Shown in pieces: positions 7,148 to 12,517 of a stretch of DNA of 12,517 nt (position 1 is the stretch's first letter; every line of letters begins with the position of its first letter). Below the pieces are notes generated by a model, which ran no database searches, was not told the DNA's origin, and saw nothing but the letters and a program-made list of their open reading frames with translations. The position numbers and the translations under genes were made by a program. Origin of the DNA: Pseudomonadota bacterium (GTDB lineage Bacteria > Pseudomonadota > Gammaproteobacteria > Steroidobacterales > Steroidobacteraceae); assembly GCA_021815905.1 (NCBI GenBank), contig JAKAZP010000028.1, forward strand, positions 1 to 12,517, read 5' to 3'.

Positions 7148-7224
7148 AATTTACAAGTCTGCCAGAATTCGGGCCCGGCGGCCATGAAGTCGACCCCGCG
7201 AGCGCGCCCACCGAGGACCATCAC
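7148..7224. promoter_or_regulatory. Divergent promoter region between sdh operon and ygfZ
   Basis: This 77-bp gap must hold, or partly hold, promoters for the sdh operon (minus) and ygfZ (plus). Its main non-GC-rich patch spans the sdhAF4 start codon at about 7145-7158 and contains CATAAT on the plus strand (five of six for a -10). No convincing -35 pairs with it at 16-18 bases. On the minus strand, TCGACT-N18-AATTCT is present but weak. A GAGGA ribosome site for ygfZ lies at 7213-7217, seven bases before its ATG. Confidence 0.4.
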
Positions 7225-8442
7225 ATGAACCATGCCCATTATTTTCAATCCGTCGAGCTTCACGATCTCGGCGCGCTGCGCGTGAGCGGGCCCGATGCCG
7301 TGAGCTTTCTGCAGGGGCAGCTCTCGAGCGACCTCACGCGACTCACGATGGAGCGCTCGAGCCTCGCCGGTTATCACAACTCCCAGGGCCGCACGATCGC
7401 GCTGCTGCGTCTCCTCAGGCTGGATGAAGACGAGGTGTTGGCCATCCTGCCCCGCGAGCTCGCCGCGGCGGTCGCCGCGCGGCTCTCGAAGTACATCCTG
7501 CGCTCGAAAGTGAAGGTGGCGGAGGAGTCTTCCGCCTGGCGGATCTCCGGTCTGATCGCCGCGGCGCTCGAGGGGGTCGCCCAGGCCGGCCTGACGCGCG
7601 CGCAAGCGCTGCGCGCGGCTTCGCTCGGCCCGATTCCGTGCGAACCGGACGCGCAGCGACGCATCGGCGATGCGCGGATGATCTGTCTCGCGGGCGAGCC
7701 CGCCCGCTGGCTCGTGATCCGCCCCGCCGAGTCCGCCTCCCGGGCGCCCGAGGTCAACCCCGGGTTGCCCGATGCCGTGAGCGCCTCGCGCGAGCTCTGG
7801 CGCCACCTCGACATCGCCTCGGGCGTACCGCAGGTGTACGCATCGACGTCCGAGGAATTCGTCGCGCAGATGTTGAATCTCGATGTCCTCGGCGCGATCG
7901 CCTTCGACAAAGGCTGCTACACGGGACAGGAGGTCATCGCGCGCGCCCATTACCGCGGTCGAGTCAAGCGCCGGCTGCAGCGGTTCCGATCGCGCGGACC
8001 GCTCGAGCTCTCCCCCGGCGACAGCGGCGGGCTGCCCGACGGCCGCGTGTTCCGGGTCGTCGAAGCCGTGAGGCTCGAGGACGGGCGCTGCGAGTTCCTG
8101 GCGGTCGCGCCCACGCCGGGCGCCGAGTCCGAGCCCGGCGGGCATCCTGAGCCGCTCGCGGCGCTCGAGCGCCTCATGGGCGCATCGGCCACGGTGGCCG
8201 GCGGCTCGTCCGCGGGAACCGCGGGGCTCGCGCCCGCCAATGTCGGGGCACCGGCGACGGGGGCGGCGCTGCAGGCGGCCATCCCGCCGGAGCGCACGAC
8301 GACCGGCGCGGTCTGGGCGCCTTTCGCCACTTCGTCCGCAGCACCGACGCGCGCCGTGGAGCCGATCCGGCCGCGGTCGCCGGCGGCGGAGCTGCCGCGC
8401 GACCTCGACCGGCTCGACCTGCCCTACCGGCTTCCGGAGTAG
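7225..8442 (+). CDS. ygfZ: Folate-binding Fe-S maintenance protein YgfZ, with C-terminal insert
   Basis: YgfZ is a GcvT-fold, tetrahydrofolate-dependent protein that supports synthesis or repair of certain Fe-S clusters. The signature KGCYTGQE is at 229-236, with the essential cysteine at C231. Other family parts are LRVSGPDAVSFLQGQLSSDL near residues 18-37, HNSQGRTIALLRLLRLDED and FVAQMLNLDVLGAIAFD. The protein is 405 residues against about 326 in E. coli. The extra length is an Ala/Pro/Gly/Thr-rich stretch at about 298-392, followed by the normal family ending LDLPYRLPE. The start ATG has GAGGA seven bases upstream. It is the only plus-strand gene, divergent from the sdh operon, whose SdhB carries three Fe-S clusters, and convergent with murI 41 bp away. 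Confidence 0.95.
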   Translation: MNHAHYFQSVELHDLGALRVSGPDAVSFLQGQLSSDLTRLTMERSSLAGYHNSQGRTIALLRLLRLDEDEVLAILPRELAAAVAARLSKYILRSKVKVAEESSAWRISGLIAAALEGVAQAGLTRAQALRAASLGPIPCEPDAQRRIGDARMICLAGEPARWLVIRPAESASRAPEVNPGLPDAVSASRELWRHLDIASGVPQVYASTSEEFVAQMLNLDVLGAIAFDKGCYTGQEVIARAHYRGRVKRRLQRFRSRGPLELSPGDSGGLPDGRVFRVVEAVRLEDGRCEFLAVAPTPGAESEPGGHPEPLAALERLMGASATVAGGSSAGTAGLAPANVGAPATGAALQAAIPPERTTTGAVWAPFATSSAAPTRAVEPIRPRSPAAELPRDLDRLDLPYRLPE

Positions 8443-8459
8443 GAATCCGAGGACGCGCT

Positions 8460-8476
8460 CGCCGCCGTGGGCGGCG
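8460..8476. terminator. Stem-loop between convergent ygfZ and murI
   Basis: CGCCGCC (8460-8466), loop GTG and GGCGGCG (8470-8476) form a 7-bp GC hairpin in the 41-bp gap between two convergent stop codons. The site suits a bidirectional terminator, but neither strand has a T-run after the stem. Function is inferred from position. Confidence 0.35.
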
Positions 8477-8483
8477 CCGCCGA

Positions 8484-9299
8484 TCAAAGATCCACGAGCT
8501 CCACCTCGTGCGGCTCGATGCGCCGCTCGAGAAAGCGCGCGCCGACCCGCGCGAAACGCTCGGGCGCATCGGTCGCGAGCAGCTTGAGGACCCCGCCTCG
8601 GCGGCCGGCGACTCCCGCGCGCGGGCTCGAGGCCTCGAGAACGCGGCGCACGTGCCGCGCGGTCGTCGCGGCCGAATCGACCACCCGCACCTCGGGACCG
8701 ACCGCGGCGGCGATCGCGCGCGCGAGCATCGGAAAATGCGTGCAACCCAACACGAGGGTGTCGGGCGGGTCATCGGCCGAGGCGGCCCCGAACAGCGGCG
8801 CGAGATAGTGCCGCGCGACGGCCTCGGCGATCGGTCCCTCGCAGAGTCCCTCCTCCGCGAGCGCCACCAGCAGCTGCGAGGACACCGCGCTCACGCGCGC
8901 ATCCGCGCGTCGCGCGCGGATCGCCTCCTGGTACGCGCCGCCGCGAACGGTGCCCTCGGTGGCGATGACCGCGATGTGACCGGATCGGCTCCCCCGGCAC
9001 GCCGCCTCCGCGCCCGGCTCCACCACCCCGATCACCGGCAGCTCGCGAATCCGCTCGCGCACCGCCGGCAGGGCGACCGCCGAGGCGGTGTTGCACGCGA
9101 TGACGAGGCAGTCGAGGTCGAGCCCGGCGAGCGCCTGCGCCGCCTGCAGCGCGTACCGCACGACCGTCTCCGGGCTCTTGGTGCCGTACGGGAGGCGCGC
9201 GGTGTCGCCGAGATAGACGAAGCTCTCGCCGGGCAGCTCGGCGAGCAGGGCCTTGAGGACCGTGAGTCCGCCGACGCCCGAATCAAACACGCCTATCAT
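8484..9299 (-). CDS. murI: Glutamate racemase
   Basis: MurI makes D-glutamate from L-glutamate in the cytoplasm for peptidoglycan. The 271-residue product begins MIGVFDSGVGGLTVLKAL with the conserved D6-S7 pair. It contains YLGDTARLPYGTKS, the first catalytic cysteine C69 in ACNTAS and the second, C186, in GCTHFP. ATEGTVRGGAYQEAI and the final DSA segment also match the family. Both acid/base cysteines are present, so it should be active. The ATG at 9299 has no Shine-Dalgarno; a stem-loop (9317-9343) sits 17 bases upstream. The ATG overlaps the stop of a possible 35-codon ORF as ATGA, which could supply ribosomes by coupling. It lies downstream of lysS in the same direction with a 103-bp gap. 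Confidence 0.97.
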   Translation of the reverse strand: MIGVFDSGVGGLTVLKALLAELPGESFVYLGDTARLPYGTKSPETVVRYALQAAQALAGLDLDCLVIACNTASAVALPAVRERIRELPVIGVVEPGAEAACRGSRSGHIAVIATEGTVRGGAYQEAIRARRADARVSAVSSQLLVALAEEGLCEGPIAEAVARHYLAPLFGAASADDPPDTLVLGCTHFPMLARAIAAAVGPEVRVVDSAATTARHVRRVLEASSPRAGVAGRRGGVLKLLATDAPERFARVGARFLERRIEPHEVELVDL

Positions 9300-9402
9300 G
9301 CGCTGCGCGCGGGACCAACGGGGTTCGCCGGGCGAACCCCGTTCATGCAGCGGCGCTGCGCGCCGGAAGGAGCTCCGGGCATCGCGCTGCGCGCACCGCG
9401 CA

Positions 9403-9403
<1 letters not shown>
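9296..9403 (-). CDS. Possible 35-codon ORF bridging lysS and murI
   Basis: The ATG at 9403-9401 overlaps the lysS stop as TGATG, with GGAG (9412-9409) five bases before it. The frame runs 35 codons and its TGA (9298-9296) overlaps the murI ATG as ATGA. The peptide starts MRGARSAMPGAPSG and ends NPVGPARSA; it is Arg/Ala/Pro/Gly-rich, has one cysteine and resembles no family I know. Open frames of this length are common by chance in GC-rich DNA, so the peptide itself may have no function. The paired overlaps and the placed ribosome site suggest it could carry ribosomes from lysS to murI, which lacks its own site. This is an inference. Confidence 0.35.
9301..9394. repeat. Three copies of the 10-mer CGCTGCGCGC in the lysS-murI spacer
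   Basis: CGCTGCGCGC occurs at 9301-9310, 9354-9363 and 9385-9394, all in the same orientation. The first copy directly abuts the murI start. Two of the copies fall in one frame of the small ORF and encode the repeated ARSA. In GC-rich DNA such a motif can recur by chance. Confidence 0.5.
9317..9343. other. 11-bp perfect stem-loop in the lysS-murI spacer
   Basis: AACGGGGTTCG (9317-9327) and CGAACCCCGTT (9333-9343) pair perfectly around a five-base loop, CCGGG. On the minus strand the stem ends 17 bases before the murI ATG and is followed by GGTCCC, not a T-run. It may act as a weak terminator, an RNA-stability element or a structure controlling murI translation. Confidence 0.55.
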
Positions 9404-10929
<1,526 letters not shown>

Positions 10930-10963
10930 CTCACGCCCTGTCTACTCGTTGCACCCGCCGTCG

Positions 10964-10994
10964 CCCCGCGGCCGAGCCTCCGCTCGCCGCGGGG
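10964..10994. other. Stem-loop between prfB and lysS
   Basis: CCCCGCGG (10964-10971) pairs with CCGCGGGG (10987-10994). An inner CGAG/CTCG stem (10973-10976 with 10983-10986) closes a six-base loop, with one bulged C. It fills much of the 70-bp spacer after the prfB TAG. No T-run follows on the minus strand, so attenuation or RNA stability is more likely than full termination. Confidence 0.45.
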
Positions 10995-10999
10995 ACGCG

Positions 11000-12095
11000 C
11001 TACAGCCCCGCCTTCAGCGACGCCTCCAGGAATGGATCGAGGTGGCCGTCGAGCACCGCACCGGTATTGCCGATCTCGACCCCGGTGCGCAGATCCTTGA
11101 TCCGCGACTGATCGAGCACGTAGGAGCGGATCTGATTGCCCCAGCTGACGTCGGACTTGGACTCCTCGAGCACCTGCGCGGCGGCGTTGCGCTTGTTGAC
11201 CTCGAGCTCGTACAGCTTCGCCTTCAGCATCTTCATCGCGGTGGCGCGATTCTTGTGCTGACTGCGCTCGTTCTGGCAGGCGACCACGATGCCGGTCGGC
11301 ATGTGGGTGATGCGCACCGCGGACTCCGTCTTGTTGACGTGCTGGCCGCCCGCCCCCGAGGAGCGGTAGACGTCGGTCTTCAGGTCCGCCGGGTTGATCT
11401 CGATCTCGATGTCCTCGTCGACCTCGGGCGAGACGAACACCGACGCGAAGGAGGTGTGGCGGCGGTTGCCGGAGTCGAACGGCGACTTGCGCACCAGGCG
11501 GTGCACCCCGGTCTCGGTGCGCAGCCAGCCATAGGCGTACTCGCCCTTGAATTCGACCGTGGCGCTCTTGATCCCGGCCACCTCACCGGCGTTGGAGTCG
11601 ATGACCTCGCAGGCGAAGCCGTGGGCCGCGCCCCAGCGCAGATACATCCGCAGCAGCATCTGCGCCCAATCCTGGGCCTCGGTGCCGCCCGCTCCGGCCT
11701 GGATGTCGAGAAAGGCGTTGTGGGAGTCCATCTCGCCGCCGAACATGCGCTTCAACTCGAGGCGGCGCACTTCGGTCTCGAGCCGCCCGGCGTCCGCTTC
11801 GATATCGCGCGCCGCCGCCTCGTCGCTCTCGGCCTCCGCGAGCTCGAGCAGCTCCGCGGCGTCCGCGATGCCCTTGCCGGTGCGATCGAGGTCGGTGACC
11901 GCCGCGCTGAGGCGCGCGCGCTCGCGCCCGAGCTCCTGGGCGCGCGGCGGGTCGGACCACATCGCCGGATCCTCGAGCTCGCGCTCTACCTCCTCGAGGC
12001 GCTCCTTCTTCCGATCGTACTCAAAGAAACCCCCGTAGCGAGGCGGTGCGCTCGGCGAGATCTTTGAGCTGGCGCTTGAGCTGATTGACTTCCAT
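11000..12095 (-). CDS. prfB: Peptide chain release factor 2 (RF2), +1 programmed frameshift
   Basis: RF2 ends translation at UAA and UGA. The gene is in two frames. Codons 1-24 run from ATG 12095 ([19 protein letters not shown], then LRGFL) to an in-frame TGA at 12023-12021. After a +1 shift at CTT-T the chain continues [20 protein letters not shown] into the long frame that ends at TAG 11000. The full product is 364 residues, against 365 in E. coli. The stop-codon selector SPF is at 204-206 and the peptidyl-hydrolysis motif GGQ at 249-251. The residue matching E. coli K-12 Thr246 is serine (RSSGAGGQ). The frameshift lets low RF2 raise its own synthesis. The start ATG lacks a clear ribosome site. 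The apparent break is not a pseudogene mutation, because the shift signals are intact. Confidence 0.97.
12021..12034 (-). promoter_or_regulatory. RF2 programmed +1 frameshift site
   Basis: The minus strand reads GGGGG (12034-12030), TTT, CTT, TGA (12023-12021), then G. The internal Shine-Dalgarno-like G-run, the slippery CTT and the in-frame UGA have the same spacing as the E. coli AGGGGGTATCTTTGAC site. Slippage from CUU to UUU moves the ribosome to GAG (Glu). The base after UGA is G, not the C found in E. coli. Confidence 0.95.
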
Positions 12096-12141
12096 ATGAG
12101 CTGCCGTGGCGAAAAGGGGTGAGGCCGCGAAGGCGCCGGTC

Positions 12142-12170
12142 ATGCTAGCGGTCCCGGGGTGCATTTTCCA
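12142..12170 (-). promoter_or_regulatory. Possible sigma-70 promoter of prfB
   Basis: TGGAAA (12170-12165) and TAGCAT (12147-12142) are 17 bases apart on the minus strand. Each matches four of six consensus bases. The start would be near 12135, giving a leader of about 40 bases before the prfB ATG at 12095. It is the best candidate in the 190-bp gap 12096-12285. Confidence 0.4.
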
Positions 12171-12194
12171 GCGCCAAGCAGCACGAGCGCGCGA

Positions 12195-12206
12195 GACGCA
12201 TGCGTC
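12195..12206. repeat. 12-bp perfect palindrome upstream of prfB
   Basis: GACGCATGCGTC reads the same on both strands. It lies about 25 bases upstream of the candidate prfB -35 element, a position where a regulator could bind, but no known operator is recognised and it may be chance. Confidence 0.3.
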
Positions 12207-12236
12207 GCACGGGTGGCCAGGGATGGACACCGCGGA

Positions 12237-12269
12237 GCTTGCGCGCAGCAGGGACTGCGCAGAGCAAGC
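12237..12269. terminator. Stem-loop after the outer-membrane protein gene
   Basis: GCTTGC (12237-12242) and GCGCAG (12243-12248) pair with CTGCGC (12255-12260) and GCAAGC (12264-12269), with a three-base bulge. On the minus strand it begins 16 bases after the stop of the outer-membrane protein. There is no T-run, so factor-independent termination is doubtful, but the position fits a transcript end. Confidence 0.4.
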
Positions 12270-12285
12270 CCGGATCCAGCGCTTC

Positions 12286-12517
12286 TCAAAAGCGAAATGC
12301 GATGCCGAGATTCACGACCGGATACCACCGGAGGAAGTCGGCCTTGTGGGCGAGACGCTGCTCCTCCGCCCCGGCATTGCCCTGGATCTGACCGCAGAGC
12401 GCCCCGCCCGCGGGCGCCGCGGGGCCGCATTGCGCGGCGAGCGCGACGCGCGGCGCGCCGCCGTAGATCGCCCCGAAATCCAGGAGGAAATGCAGGTGGC
12501 TGTCAGTGCTCGCGGGA
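12286..12517 (-). CDS. Outer-membrane beta-barrel protein, C-terminal end, cut by window edge
   Basis: The last 76 residues of a minus-strand protein run from the window edge to a TGA at 12288-12286. They include STDSHLHFLLDFGAIYGGAP, RVALAAQCGPAAPAGGALCG, then EEQRLAHKADFLRWYPVV and NLGIAFRF. Alternating hydrophobic strands and a C-terminal phenylalanine with aromatic residues at alternate positions are the usual BAM recognition signal of outer-membrane barrels. The pattern DFGxxYxGxPxVxLxA, then a charged helix-like segment, then YPVVxLGxxxRF resembles the C-terminus of a proteobacterial outer-membrane protein family I recall but cannot name with certainty. Two cysteines 13 residues apart are unusual here. 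The N-terminal part lies outside the window. The transcript probably ends before prfB. Confidence 0.75.
   Translation of the reverse strand, partial: PASTDSHLHFLLDFGAIYGGAPRVALAAQCGPAAPAGGALCGQIQGNAGAEEQRLAHKADFLRWYPVVNLGIAFRF

Noticed and set aside
8460..8476. Classic intrinsic terminator between ygfZ and murI
   Set aside because: The hairpin is real but no T-run follows on either strand, so it is listed only as a low-confidence terminator.
6535..8745. Very long minus-strand frame ending in sdhC
   Set aside because: Only the last 131 codons are SdhC. The rest lies antisense to ygfZ and over the DUF1674 gene, and the family start [10 protein letters not shown] is internal.
11000..12095. prfB read as a frameshifted pseudogene
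   Set aside because: The break occurs exactly at the known RF2 recoding signal (G-run, CTT, UGA), and all functional motifs are intact.

Overview
The window is GC-rich chromosomal DNA, densely packed with housekeeping genes, from a gammaproteobacterium outside the enterics. The order sigma-E / anti-sigma / rseB / glutaredoxin-like / lepA, the presence of sdhE beside rpoE, the prfB-lysS pair and the frameshifted RF2 gene all point to Gammaproteobacteria. A lineage near Xanthomonadales, Nevskiales or Steroidobacterales is my guess, not a result. There is no sign of phage, insertion sequences, CRISPR, rRNA or tRNA. Every gene except ygfZ is on the minus strand.

Layout from low to high coordinates. 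(1) 1-409: the N-terminal part of lepA, running off the left edge. (2) 604-3154: the envelope-stress locus rpoE-rseA-rseB followed by a small glutaredoxin-like gene. The first two genes are joined by an ATGA overlap, and a near-consensus sigma-E promoter lies in front of rpoE. (3) 3223-7147: a complete succinate dehydrogenase operon, read sdhAF4 (DUF1674)-sdhC-sdhD-sdhA-sdhB-sdhE. It has an assembly factor at each end. The stop codon of sdhE is part of the -35 element of the rpoE promoter. (4) 7225-8442: ygfZ, the only plus-strand gene, divergent from the sdh operon and carrying a long low-complexity insert near its C-terminus. (5) 8484-12095: prfB, lysS and murI, read in that order on the minus strand. 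prfB needs a +1 programmed frameshift at an in-frame UGA. Between lysS and murI lies a possible 35-codon ORF that touches both neighbours by overlapping stop/start codons. (6) 12286-12517: the C-terminal end of an outer-membrane beta-barrel protein running off the right edge.

Together these genes cover respiration (complex II with two assembly factors, plus Fe-S maintenance by YgfZ), envelope stress signalling (RpoE held by RseA and RseB) and translation or cell-wall supply (RF2, LysRS, LepA, glutamate racemase). I see no wholly new system. The observations most worth following are the two-ended assembly-factor arrangement of the sdh operon, the promoter element embedded in the sdhE stop codon, the UGAG version of the RF2 frameshift site, and the coupled small ORF between lysS and murI. 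No stretch longer than 300 bases lacks a gene; the longest gaps are about 190 bp (410-603 and 12096-12285).
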